Shown here piece after piece: positions 25,932 to 33,866 of a stretch of DNA of 37,857 nt. Within the stretch, counting starts at the first letter, position 1. Every line of letters begins with the position of its first letter. Source of the DNA: an uncultured Bacteroidales bacterium (GTDB lineage: Bacteria > Bacteroidota > Bacteroidia > Bacteroidales > Paludibacteraceae); NCBI GenBank assembly GCA_900319995.1, contig ONQO01000018.1:1-37857 (forward strand), written 5' to 3'. A program made the translations under genes and the position numbers. A model generated the notes under the pieces. The model saw nothing but the letters and a program-made list of their open reading frames with translations. It was not told the origin of the DNA and ran no database searches.

Positions 25932-27941
25932 TCACATAGGGTCCACATCCGCGATGATTTTTACACTTTTATGCGATGATGTCGATAAAATATAGTCTAT
26001 AGCTTCTTTCAGCCTCCGTTTGGCTTCTGTTATGTTTGCCCCCTGCTCAATACGCAGTGTCAATTCACGGAGATAATAGGACTGCACACGCTCCACAGAT
26101 GGCACAATCACTGCTGACACGCGTGCCCCGAAAATACGGGTTAGGTGAGTTTGCATTTGCGTGGCCGCCGCCTGTACACGTTCAGCATTATGATCTCGCA
26201 GATACAATCGTATTATCCGATAAAATGGAGGATAATGGAACATTTTCCGCTCTGCTTCCTGCTGTCGGTATAGTGCTTTGTAATCATGTTTTTGAACCAT
26301 CTGAAGCACCACATTACCCAGATCAAAAGTCTGAATCATCACCTCTCCTTTTGTTCCTTTACGTCCCGCTCGGCCTGCCACTTGTTCTAACATTTGGAAT
26401 GCACGCTCGTATGCACGGAAATCCGGTTGATTAAATAGTGGATCAGCATTTAGCACCGCCACTAACCGCACATCGTCAAAATGCAGACCTTTAGTAACCA
26501 TCTGCGTTCCAACCAGTATGTCACACTCTTGGTTGGCAAAAGCATTGATGATATCCTGATAGGCTGTTTTGTTACGCGTTGTGTCCAAATCCATGCGCAA
26601 CACTCGCGCCTCCGGAAACAAAGTCTGAATCTCATCTTCTATTCGCTCTGTCCCGAACCCGATAGTCTTCAGTTCCCCTCCACAATGTGGACAGACAGTT
26701 GGAATGGTCGATTTGTATCCGCAATAGTGACACCGCATCTCACGCACTTTCAAGTGCATCGTCATCGGTACATCACATTGCACACAGCGTGGGGGAGCTC
26801 CGCAATTCATGCATTGTAACTGAGGGGCATAGCCGCGGCGGTTTTGGAACAATATCACTTGTTTGTGGTCTGCCAGACATTGACGGATTCGATCTACTAA
26901 CGGATCGCTGAAATGACCGAACATCTCTTTGCGTTCATACTGCCGTTTGAGATCTACTAATGATATGTCCGGCAGTTCTACACCACCAAAACGCTCGGTC
27001 AGGGACACTAAACCATAGACCCCTTTTTGCGCAAAATAGTACGATTCCACCGAAGGAGTTGCCGTTCCTAACAGCACTTTGGCTTCATGTTTTTTTGCTA
27101 ACACTATTGCCGCTGCACGCGCATGGTAACGGGGATTGGGCTCTGCTTGTTTGTAACTTGGGTCGTGCTCTTCGTCAACGATAATCAGTCCCAAATCCGG
27201 CAAAGGAAGAAATACTGCGCTCCTGGCTCCGATAACCACATGAGGTTCTTTTCGTGCAGAAGCAAGATACAATTTCTCCCTCTCCGTATCAGTAAAACGG
27301 CTGTGATAGACGGTCAATCTGTCTCCAAACACGCGCTGCAGACGGCTCGTTAGTTGCGTCGTAAGGGCTATTTCTGGAACAAGATACAGCACATTCTTCT
27401 CTGTATCCAACTGCTCCTGTATAAGATGAATATAAATATCTGTCTTACCGCTGGATGTTACGCCATGTAGAAGCACTATGTTTTTTCCTTTATGCCAAAA
27501 ACTCTCGATTTCATCGATGCTTTTCTGCTGTGCGGGAGATAATTCATGCGCCTGTTCTATTGGTCCTTCATAGTTCGTTGTTTTACTCCGCGTGCGTTTG
27601 GGAGGACAGAGCAATCGTTTATCGACTCCGGAAGGCAATGCTGCGGACATTACTTCTCCTAATGTGCACATATAATACCCACTCATCCATTGCCATAGTG
27701 CCAATTGCTCTTTCGACACAACGGGTGCCGTTTCGCTAATTTCCGTTACGGGGCGTATCTTCTCAGCAAATACTCTATCGACGGGCTCCTTATGCTCACG
27801 GAGTACTATACCCCGCACACTTTTGCTCATAAGTGGCACTACTACTCGGGTACCTTCTGCAGGAACGGGCTCGTCATCGGGAATACTATACGTATAGCTA
27901 TTCCGAATGGCCAAGGGTAATATAACGTCAACATATTTCAC
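25932..27941 (-). CDS. priA: Primosomal protein N' (PriA helicase)
   Basis: 669 residues. After a short 3' DNA-binding domain (YVDVILPLAIRNSYTYSIP) come the helicase motifs: Walker A GVTSSGKT (160-167), IVDEEHDPSYKQ (motif II), LLGTATPS (motif III), a zinc region with eight cysteines (CMNC, CVQC, CHYC, CPHC), and motif V/VI (ILVGTQMVTKGLHFDDV, QMLEQVAGRAGR). It restarts stalled replication forks by loading the replicative helicase. It is shorter than E. coli PriA (732) mainly between the N-domain and the helicase core. It lies 18 bp after tdk and is followed by the nucleoside kinase. Confidence 0.95.
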   Translation of the reverse strand: MKYVDVILPLAIRNSYTYSIPDDEPVPAEGTRVVVPLMSKSVRGIVLREHKEPVDRVFAEKIRPVTEISETAPVVSKEQLALWQWMSGYYMCTLGEVMSAALPSGVDKRLLCPPKRTRSKTTNYEGPIEQAHELSPAQQKSIDEIESFWHKGKNIVLLHGVTSSGKTDIYIHLIQEQLDTEKNVLYLVPEIALTTQLTSRLQRVFGDRLTVYHSRFTDTEREKLYLASARKEPHVVIGARSAVFLPLPDLGLIIVDEEHDPSYKQAEPNPRYHARAAAIVLAKKHEAKVLLGTATPSVESYYFAQKGVYGLVSLTERFGGVELPDISLVDLKRQYERKEMFGHFSDPLVDRIRQCLADHKQVILFQNRRGYAPQLQCMNCGAPPRCVQCDVPMTMHLKVREMRCHYCGYKSTIPTVCPHCGGELKTIGFGTERIEDEIQTLFPEARVLRMDLDTTRNKTAYQDIINAFANQECDILVGTQMVTKGLHFDDVRLVAVLNADPLFNQPDFRAYERAFQMLEQVAGRAGRKGTKGEVMIQTFDLGNVVLQMVQKHDYKALYRQQEAERKMFHYPPFYRIIRLYLRDHNAERVQAAATQMQTHLTRIFGARVSAVIVPSVERVQSYYLRELTLRIEQGANITEAKRRLKEAIDYILSTSSHKSVKIIADVDPM

Positions 27942-27959
27942 TTCTCACAGAGAAATTCC

Positions 27960-28556
27960 TCATTTCTCGCTCCACTCCGTTGCGATTGCTTTGTTGTAGC
28001 ACGCGCGGCACAATGGCTCATAACTATCGGTTTCACCGAGTAAAACGCGCTTCTCGGAAGCTACCAAGCGATGACTAACATAGGCTAAGTCGCCACACTG
28101 TACGCAGATAGCATGTGTTTTATAGACATCATCAGCAATAGCCATCAGCGCCGGCATCGGACCGAAGGGAACACCCTTAAAATCCATGTCCAGACCAGCT
28201 ACTATGACACGGATGCCTCTGTCTGCCAACTGCTTGCATACATCCACAATACCCATATCAAAAAACTGTGCCTCATCAATACCAACCACATCAATATCCT
28301 CAACCATCAATAGAATGTTCTGACTACTATCGACTGGCGTGGACTGAATGACATTGCGGTCATGGCTCACCACGTCTTCTTCGCTATAGCGAACATCAAT
28401 CGCGGGCTTGTATATCTCCACGCGTTGTTTTGCGAATTTCGCACGTTTCATACGGCGGATGAGTTCTTCGGTCTTGCCGGAGAACATGGATCCGCAAACC
28501 ACTTCTATCGCTCCTCGGCGTTGAACAGGCCCTTTGGTGTCTCGTTCTGAAAACAT
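27960..28556 (-). CDS. tdk: Thymidine kinase
   Basis: 198 residues, type II thymidine kinase. P-loop GSMFSGKTE (22-30), the DEAQFFD Walker B/base-stacking motif ([11 protein letters not shown]), [12 protein letters not shown] (lasso entry) and two zinc pairs, CVQC and CRAC, are present. It phosphorylates thymidine for salvage. It lies between the repeat protein and priA with short gaps on both sides (37 and 18 bp). The first 14 residues ([14 protein letters not shown]) precede the usual family start; no better ATG is available downstream. Confidence 0.94.
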   Translation of the reverse strand: MFSERDTKGPVQRRGAIEVVCGSMFSGKTEELIRRMKRAKFAKQRVEIYKPAIDVRYSEEDVVSHDRNVIQSTPVDSSQNILLMVEDIDVVGIDEAQFFDMGIVDVCKQLADRGIRVIVAGLDMDFKGVPFGPMPALMAIADDVYKTHAICVQCGDLAYVSHRLVASEKRVLLGETDSYEPLCRACYNKAIATEWSEK

Positions 28557-28593
28557 AAGGCTATTTATAGTTTGATTTGTTCGGAAAATGGTG

Positions 28594-29046
28594 TTATATA
28601 ACCATCATCAATATTGGTATAGGTAGCGAGCCGTCGTACGTATAAAGGATATCGCTGCTATAAGACGATCGTCCGCGGTAAACATGTTTGCCATCAAAGG
28701 TATAAAGGATATCGCTGCTGTAACACGAGTTGCCTTTGTAGAGACTCTTGCCATCCCATGTGTAAAGAATGTCACTGCTATAAGAAGAATTTCCTTTATA
28801 GATATGTTTCCCGTCCCAAGTGTACAATATGTCACTACTGTAAGACGATCGTCCACGGTAAACATGTTTGCCGTCGAAGGTATAGAGGATGTCACTGCTA
28901 TAGGACGAGTTGCCTTTATAGAGACACTTGCCGTCCCATGTATAAAGGATGTCGCTTGTGTATGACGAATTGCCTTTGAAGAAATGTGTCTGTGCCATAA
29001 TAATAGTGCTTATTACGGAAAATAGTAGAATAAATGCTTTTCTCAT
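28594..29046 (-). CDS. Secreted protein of six 20-residue beta repeats
   Basis: 150 residues: a signal peptide (1-18, ending IIMAQ), then exactly six 20-residue repeats of the type [19 protein letters not shown], and a hydrophobic tail [10 protein letters not shown]. The repeat resembles what I recall as the 4-fold beta-flower family, where each [15 protein letters not shown] unit is one petal; that assignment is from memory. Repeats 1-3 and 4-6 form a duplicated three-unit block (same W/F order and the RGRSS variant in units 3 and 6). The role is unknown; position in a run between a cytidylate-kinase-like gene and tdk gives no hint. It is most likely periplasmic or exported. Confidence 0.8.
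   Translation of the reverse strand: MRKAFILLFSVISTIIMAQTHFFKGNSSYTSDILYTWDGKCLYKGNSSYSSDILYTFDGKHVYRGRSSYSSDILYTWDGKHIYKGNSSYSSDILYTWDGKSLYKGNSCYSSDILYTFDGKHVYRGRSSYSSDILYTYDGSLPIPILMMVI
28627..28986 (-). repeat. Six 60-bp coding repeats
   Basis: A 60-bp unit recurs six times without gap and codes the 20-residue repeats of the secreted protein. Units 2 and 5, and 3 and 6, are more alike than neighbours, which points to duplication of a 180-bp block. Confidence 0.9.
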
Positions 29047-29073
29047 GGGGATAAAAATATTGGTTCTTTTCTA

Positions 29074-29655
29074 TTATTCCTCACGGAGGTTCTCTATCTT
29101 GCGTTTCACGCTTTCTGCAATAAAACGAGCCACTTCCTTAGGTTCCAATCCGGTCACGTTAAGTGCTAAATCATAATTGCGAGCATCGTAGCGGGTCTTT
29201 CCGCTGAAGGTCTTTGTAAAGTTCTCACGTGCCTCATCTACTTTGTCAATCAAAGCATCTGCACTCCCCTCATTGATGTTGAGGCGGCGTGCCACTTTGT
29301 CTCTCCGAAAAGCTTTGTCGGCCATTAGAAATACCTTGAATGCACGCGGCTCGTCACGGAAAATATGAAAACCTGTTCTACCAAGAATGACACAGGACTC
29401 TTTCTGTGCCAACGAACGTACTAAAAATTCCTCGTCGTTGTACATATCTTGGGATACATTCTCGTACCACCAACTGGGTTTCACCGCTTTAATATGGTCT
29501 ATCTCCTCCTGGGTCATATTGTAGCGCTCTTTGATTGGGTCCAACAACTGACGGTCATATAATTGAACGCCTAACAACTCAGCCAATTCTGTAGCTATCT
29601 GACGGCCTCCGGTTCCGAATTCACGACCGATTGTAACAATAAATCTCTTTTCCAT
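29074..29655 (-). CDS. Cytidylate kinase-like protein (Cytidylate_kin2 type)
   Basis: 193 residues. The start FIVTIGREFGTGGRQIA carries the modified P-loop G-R-E-F-G-T-G-G (10-17) of the cytidylate-kinase-like family, followed by LYDRQLL, CVILGRTGFHIF, KVFLMADKAFRRDKVARR (NMP-lid-like) and YDLALNVTGL. Members are widespread in Bacteroidales and Firmicutes next to housekeeping genes, and their true substrate is not established; canonical Cmk is a different protein. The gap to recJ upstream is 110 bp. Confidence 0.8.
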   Translation of the reverse strand: MEKRFIVTIGREFGTGGRQIATELAELLGVQLYDRQLLDPIKERYNMTQEEIDHIKAVKPSWWYENVSQDMYNDEEFLVRSLAQKESCVILGRTGFHIFRDEPRAFKVFLMADKAFRRDKVARRLNINEGSADALIDKVDEARENFTKTFSGKTRYDARNYDLALNVTGLEPKEVARFIAESVKRKIENLREE

Positions 29656-29765
29656 ATTCTTCTTTTTTTAAGATTAACTTTCCATCAAAAGCTTGCTTTA
29701 TCTTCTCCACTTAAATGTCTCAAGGAAATATTTTTCCGCTGCTGCTTGCTCCGGACTTAAACCCT

Positions 29766-31478
29766 CTACACAATTTTTATATCCTGAGCATTCATCTGAA
29801 GGGTTGTTCTGCCTTGGAAACTATTCTCCTCTAAATAGAAACAGATATCCACTGCATTCCCGTTCTGCAGGTGAGAGGCCTTATCTCCTTGACCGAAAGC
29901 GATTCCATCCATAGCGACGACACGGTCGGTGAGATCGAGATGCAAGTGTTTGCCTTCGCTCACAGCACGCGTGTTGCGATTGTTGATGAGGTGACGGCAT
30001 AAAAAGAGAGGACGCTCGTTTCCGGGACCAAATGGCTCAAGGCATTGAAGAATCTTGTACATCTTCCAATTCATATCGCTCAATTCCACCTCTGCTTCGA
30101 TATCAAGAGTTGGACACAGCTGCTCCGGTGTGATATGAGACGCCACATATTCTTCAAAGCGACGTTTAAACTCCGGCAAATCTGACTTTCGCATACTCAA
30201 ACCGGCCGCGAACTTATGTCCGCCGAAATTGGTGAGCAGGTCACGACAAGAGTCAATAGCAGTATAGATATCGAAATCGCTGACGGAACGGGCACTACCG
30301 CTAATCACATCTTCCTCTCCTGCTGTGAGAACAATCGTTGGGCGATAGAACGTCTCTGTCAGACGGCTGGCTGCTATACCAACAACCCCTTTGTGCCATT
30401 GCGGAGAATAAACAACAGTAGTGAATTTCTCCGAATTCATCGGGTCTTTTTGCAGTTGTTCAAGAGCCTCTTCTGTGGTTTTTGTGTCGTAGTTCCGCCT
30501 GTCTTGATTATAGGAATCGATGTCCCGAGCAAACTGCAACGCTGCCTCCGCGTCATCGGTTATCAGCAGTCTTACAGCCTCAGCGCCGCTTTTGATTCTG
30601 CCTGCGGCATTGATACGAGGACCAAATTTGAACACCAAATCGTTCATATTGACGGTTTTGCCAGCTATTCCTGCTACCTGCATGATTGCTTGTACTCCAA
30701 CGGACGGAGAGGCATTAAGTGCCCTTAGCCCGTAGTATGCCAGAATCCGGTTCTCTCCCGTCAACGGCACTACATCGCTGGCTATAGACATGGCGAGCAG
30801 GGGCAGTAGTCTATATATTTCTTTGGGGTCGATACCTTTGCGTTGGGCATACGCCTGGACCAGTTTGAAACCCACACCGCAACCGCTCAACTCTTTATAG
30901 GGATACAGACAATCTGCACGTTTCATATTAAGAACCGCTACCGCTCGCGGAGTAATATCGCCCGGTGTGTGGTGGTCGCAGATGATAAAATCCACGCCGA
31001 TGCGGTTTGCATAATCCATCTTGTCAACAGCTTTGATACCACAGTCAAGGGCTATAACAAGTGTGCAGCCTTTTTCTTTGGCGGTGTCTATTCCCTTGGT
31101 GGAGATACCATACCCTTCGGTGTAGCGGTCTGGGATATAATAGACGAGATTGTCCGTCTGGGTTTTGAGAAACGAATACATGAGCGCTACGGCAGTTGTG
31201 CCATCCACATCATAGTCACCATAAACCATTATACGCTCATGATTGTCAATCGCACGGCATAACCTATCTACCGCCAATCCCATGTCGCGCATGAGGAAAG
31301 GGTCGTGTAGGCTATCCAATGAGGGACGGATATAAGCACGAGCTTCTGCTGCTGTACGAATTCCCCTTCCGGCAAGAATACGCCCTGCTATCGGACTGAT
31401 TTCCAGTTCGGTACTCAATCGTTCGGCAGATTGCTCTTCTTCCGCCGTCAATTTCCGTATGTTCCAATTAATGTCCAA
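29766..31478 (-). CDS. recJ: Single-stranded-DNA exonuclease RecJ
   Basis: 570 residues, near the usual 560-580. DHH phosphoesterase motifs: VYGDYDVDGTTA (motif I, 86-97), ALDCGIK (motif II), ICDHHTPG with DHH at 168-170 (motif III), followed by the DHHA1 part with FGPRINAAGRI and a GGHKFAAGLS loop. It degrades single-stranded DNA 5'-3' in recombination and mismatch repair. The start overlaps the end of the nitrilase gene by 11 bp, so the two are translationally linked. The stop follows MNAQDIKIV, a normal end for the family. Confidence 0.95.
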   Translation of the reverse strand: MDINWNIRKLTAEEEQSAERLSTELEISPIAGRILAGRGIRTAAEARAYIRPSLDSLHDPFLMRDMGLAVDRLCRAIDNHERIMVYGDYDVDGTTAVALMYSFLKTQTDNLVYYIPDRYTEGYGISTKGIDTAKEKGCTLVIALDCGIKAVDKMDYANRIGVDFIICDHHTPGDITPRAVAVLNMKRADCLYPYKELSGCGVGFKLVQAYAQRKGIDPKEIYRLLPLLAMSIASDVVPLTGENRILAYYGLRALNASPSVGVQAIMQVAGIAGKTVNMNDLVFKFGPRINAAGRIKSGAEAVRLLITDDAEAALQFARDIDSYNQDRRNYDTKTTEEALEQLQKDPMNSEKFTTVVYSPQWHKGVVGIAASRLTETFYRPTIVLTAGEEDVISGSARSVSDFDIYTAIDSCRDLLTNFGGHKFAAGLSMRKSDLPEFKRRFEEYVASHITPEQLCPTLDIEAEVELSDMNWKMYKILQCLEPFGPGNERPLFLCRHLINNRNTRAVSEGKHLHLDLTDRVVAMDGIAFGQGDKASHLQNGNAVDICFYLEENSFQGRTTLQMNAQDIKIV

Positions 31479-32250
31479 CTATTTTGTAATCATCTGCCTC
31501 CTGCCATTGCGGCAGTACTTCGCGGAAATGCCATAGTTTCTCCAGTGCAAAATCCACGATATGTGTTCCTGCTTCATAATCCTCGAATCCTGCAATATCT
31601 TTCAGCCATGTATCATAGGCGACCGAATGACCATTGTAGTCCATCTTCATACCATCCGTACCAATCATATTTACGCCTATGGCAAAACAATGATTCTCAG
31701 CGGCTCTGGCGGGCAGAAGAGCATCCCAGTATTGGATTCGGATGGTAGGCCAACAGGCAACGACGATGAGAATATCGTACATGTTGTGCTTATCCTGTCT
31801 CAACCATACCGGAAAACGCAAATCATAACATACAGCGAGACGTATCTTAACTCCTCGGTACTCAAATATCTTCCGCTCATTTCCGGGCGTAAAGAACTCC
31901 GCTTCTCCTCCGCTACGGTACAAATGATGTTTGTCGTAGAACTGCGGCAGGCCCTTGGGACGGAAGAGGAAACCGCGGTTATACAATTTACCATGGTCGG
32001 TCACCATCATAGAACCGACAATCGCCATGTTATAGTCATCCGCCATCCGTTGTAATGCCTGACACGTATAGCCTGTCCCCCATTCGTCAGCCAAACCGGG
32101 TCTGTCAGTACAAAAACCTGTGGAGAACATTTCCGGTACGACAGCCATTTCTGCGCGGCCGGCTATTGCACGCAAACGCTCATCCAACAAACCGATGTTT
32201 GCTTGGGGATTTGCCCATTCAATAGGATATTGTAGTAATGCTATCTTCAT
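31468..32250 (-). CDS. Nitrilase-superfamily amidase (omega-amidase-like)
   Basis: 260 residues. The Glu-Lys-Cys triad is E40 (VVPEMFSTGF), K107 (YDKHHLY) and C141 (RLAVCYDLRFPVW). Length and the ARAAENHCFAIGVNMIG segment fit the single-domain carbon-nitrogen hydrolases, in particular the omega-amidase (YafV/NIT2) group that hydrolyses alpha-keto-glutaramate or -succinamate. That sub-assignment rests on CYDLRFPVW and is moderate. It lies between floA (95 bp upstream, with an inverted repeat in the gap) and recJ (11-bp overlap). Confidence 0.85.
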   Translation of the reverse strand: MKIALLQYPIEWANPQANIGLLDERLRAIAGRAEMAVVPEMFSTGFCTDRPGLADEWGTGYTCQALQRMADDYNMAIVGSMMVTDHGKLYNRGFLFRPKGLPQFYDKHHLYRSGGEAEFFTPGNERKIFEYRGVKIRLAVCYDLRFPVWLRQDKHNMYDILIVVACWPTIRIQYWDALLPARAAENHCFAIGVNMIGTDGMKMDYNGHSVAYDTWLKDIAGFEDYEAGTHIVDFALEKLWHFREVLPQWQEADDYKIVGH

Positions 32251-32256
32251 TCAATG

Positions 32257-32330
32257 TACAATGTACAATTACCCGTTCAGGGAACACGTAACCCTCAAGT
32301 CCCTTTGTAAACAGGTAATTGTATATTGTA
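32257..32330. repeat. Inverted repeat in the floA-nitrilase gap
   Basis: TACAATGTACAATTACC (32257-32273) is the reverse complement of 32314-32330 with one mismatch; the loop is 40 nt. The left arm also has CAATGTA twice in tandem. It has no T-run in the direction of transcription, so it is not a typical terminator and may instead be a processing site or a small repeat element. Confidence 0.65.
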
Positions 32331-32345
32331 AATTTCAGGGATTAA

Positions 32346-33365
32346 TTATTTCTTACGTTTCTCAGCATCATGTGTTTTGGCATCCGATGTCTTGGGTTCT
32401 CCGCTTTTGGCGATATTCTCGCGCATAGTGGTGTCCGCCTGCATATTCTGCATGCGATAGTAATCCATGATGCCGAGATTACCGTTACGGAAAGCTTCCG
32501 CCATAGCTTGTGGCACAAGAGCTTCGGCTTCAATCACTTTGGCGCGTGCTTCCTGAGCTTTTGCCTTCATCTCCTGCTCGCTGGCTATTGCCATCGAACG
32601 ACGTTCCTCTGCTTTTGCTTGAGCGATATTTTTGTCGGCTTCTGCCTGATCCATCTGCAGTTGTGCGCCGATGTTCTTGCCGACATCTATATCTGCTATA
32701 TCAATGGACAAAATCTCAAAGGCTGTCCCGTCATCAAGACCCTTTGACAGCACTAATTTGCTGATAGAATCGGGGTTTTCAAGCACTTGCTTGTGGCTTT
32801 CGGCGCTTCCGATGGAGCTGACAATACCTTCGCCGACACGCGCGAGAATAGTATCTTCTCCGGCTCCTCCGACAAGTTGTTTGATATTGGCGCGAACGGT
32901 CACACGCGCCTTGGCAATCAGCTGGATGCCGTCTTTGGCGACAGCAGTAACCGGCGGAGTGTCTATGACTCGCGGGTTAACAGACATCTGAACGGCTTCG
33001 AACACGTCACGTCCCGCAAGATCTATTGCGGTTGCCATCTGGAAAGGAAGTGCTATTCCCGCCTTGCTCGCCGATACAAGAGCATGAACAACACGCTCAA
33101 TATGACCTCCGGCAAGGTAGTGAGCCTCCAGACCGTCGCGCTTAACATCCGTCAAACCGGCTTTGTGAGCCTCAATCATGCAATTCACAATCTTTGCGGG
33201 TGGAACCTTGCGGATCCGCATCAAAAAGAGTTGTACCAAACTGATATGTACTCCGCTTACTACTGCGTTAATCCACAGCATAAAGGGTACATAATACAGA
33301 AAAATGATTACGCCAATGCCGATTAATGCATACAGCACAAGCGAAAGAATACTAACGCCTTCCAT
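32346..33365 (-). CDS. floA: Flotillin-like protein FloA
   Basis: 339 residues of the UPF0365/FloA family: an N-terminal membrane hairpin (residues 4-35, [21 protein letters not shown]), the conserved LRRVPPA-like [33 protein letters not shown], the SPFH-type domain with [26 protein letters not shown], and a C-terminal coiled coil rich in Ala/Glu/Lys ending [19 protein letters not shown]. It forms membrane microdomains (rafts). It comes 17 bp after the nfeD-like gene, its usual partner. The tail has an extra charged end ([15 protein letters not shown]). Confidence 0.92.
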   Translation of the reverse strand: MEGVSILSLVLYALIGIGVIIFLYYVPFMLWINAVVSGVHISLVQLFLMRIRKVPPAKIVNCMIEAHKAGLTDVKRDGLEAHYLAGGHIERVVHALVSASKAGIALPFQMATAIDLAGRDVFEAVQMSVNPRVIDTPPVTAVAKDGIQLIAKARVTVRANIKQLVGGAGEDTILARVGEGIVSSIGSAESHKQVLENPDSISKLVLSKGLDDGTAFEILSIDIADIDVGKNIGAQLQMDQAEADKNIAQAKAEERRSMAIASEQEMKAKAQEARAKVIEAEALVPQAMAEAFRNGNLGIMDYYRMQNMQADTTMRENIAKSGEPKTSDAKTHDAEKRKK

Positions 33366-33382
33366 AATGACTCCTTTATTTA

Positions 33383-33700
33383 TTATTTTGTCTCGTCTTC
33401 TTTTTTCAATTTGTTATTCGCCAACTCGACATGACTGTCTATCTTGGCATCCAATGCCATTTTGTCCAGAGCTTTACTGCGCACAAATCCCCATACTGCA
33501 AAGACGGTAACCAGTACGCATCCGCCCAATGTAATCAAACCGGCTACATGACCTATTTTAAGCCATGCCAATACTACTGAGCCGGCAAGAGCGGCAAATC
33601 CGCTCACTCCCGCTATACCGAATCCCGGCAACAGGAACATCTCCGCTAATAATAGCGCGACGCCCGCGAGCACTAATAATACAACTAAAAAAATATTCAT
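33383..33700 (-). CDS. NfeD-like membrane protein, short form
   Basis: 105 residues with three hydrophobic stretches (4-26 [22 protein letters not shown], 28-46, 52-74) and a polar tail. The [12 protein letters not shown] turn is the NfeD membrane-domain motif. The soluble OB-fold domain that usually follows is missing; only about 30 residues ([15 protein letters not shown] to KKEDETK) remain after the last helix. NfeD proteins pair with flotillins, and floA follows here with the expected spacing. It is the first gene of the minus-strand run and has a consensus promoter at 33750-33781. Confidence 0.8.
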   Translation of the reverse strand: MNIFLVVLLVLAGVALLLAEMFLLPGFGIAGVSGFAALAGSVVLAWLKIGHVAGLITLGGCVLVTVFAVWGFVRSKALDKMALDAKIDSHVELANNKLKKEDETK

Positions 33701-33749
33701 GCAAGTGTTTTGTTAAAAAATTTATCACTATTTTTTTCAAAATCGGGTG

Positions 33750-33781
33750 CAAAGATACTAAATATCTTTGATATATGCAAA
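33750..33781 (-). promoter_or_regulatory. Promoter of the nfeD-floA run
   Basis: On the minus strand TTTG (33781-33778), 20 bp, TATCTTTG (33757-33750). Start expected near 33743, 43 bp before the nfeD-like gene. No other match was noticed inside the following nine genes, so it may drive much of the run. Confidence 0.75.
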
Positions 33782-33794
33782 TAAAAAAAATAAA

Positions 33795-33826
33795 TTTGCA
33801 CAAATAAATTAAATATAGTACTTTTG
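33795..33826 (+). promoter_or_regulatory. Promoter of topA
   Basis: TTTG (33795-33798), 20 bp, TACTTTTG (33819-33826); start expected near 33833, 34 bp before topA. It is back to back with the nfeD promoter, 13 bp between the two -33 boxes. Confidence 0.75.
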
Positions 33827-33866
33827 CAGCGTTTTTTTTGGACACACACCTTATATATTTACGCAA

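Noticed and set aside
28627..28986. 60-bp regular repeats as CRISPR or mobile repeats
   Set aside because: They code 20-residue protein repeats behind a signal peptide, without spacers.
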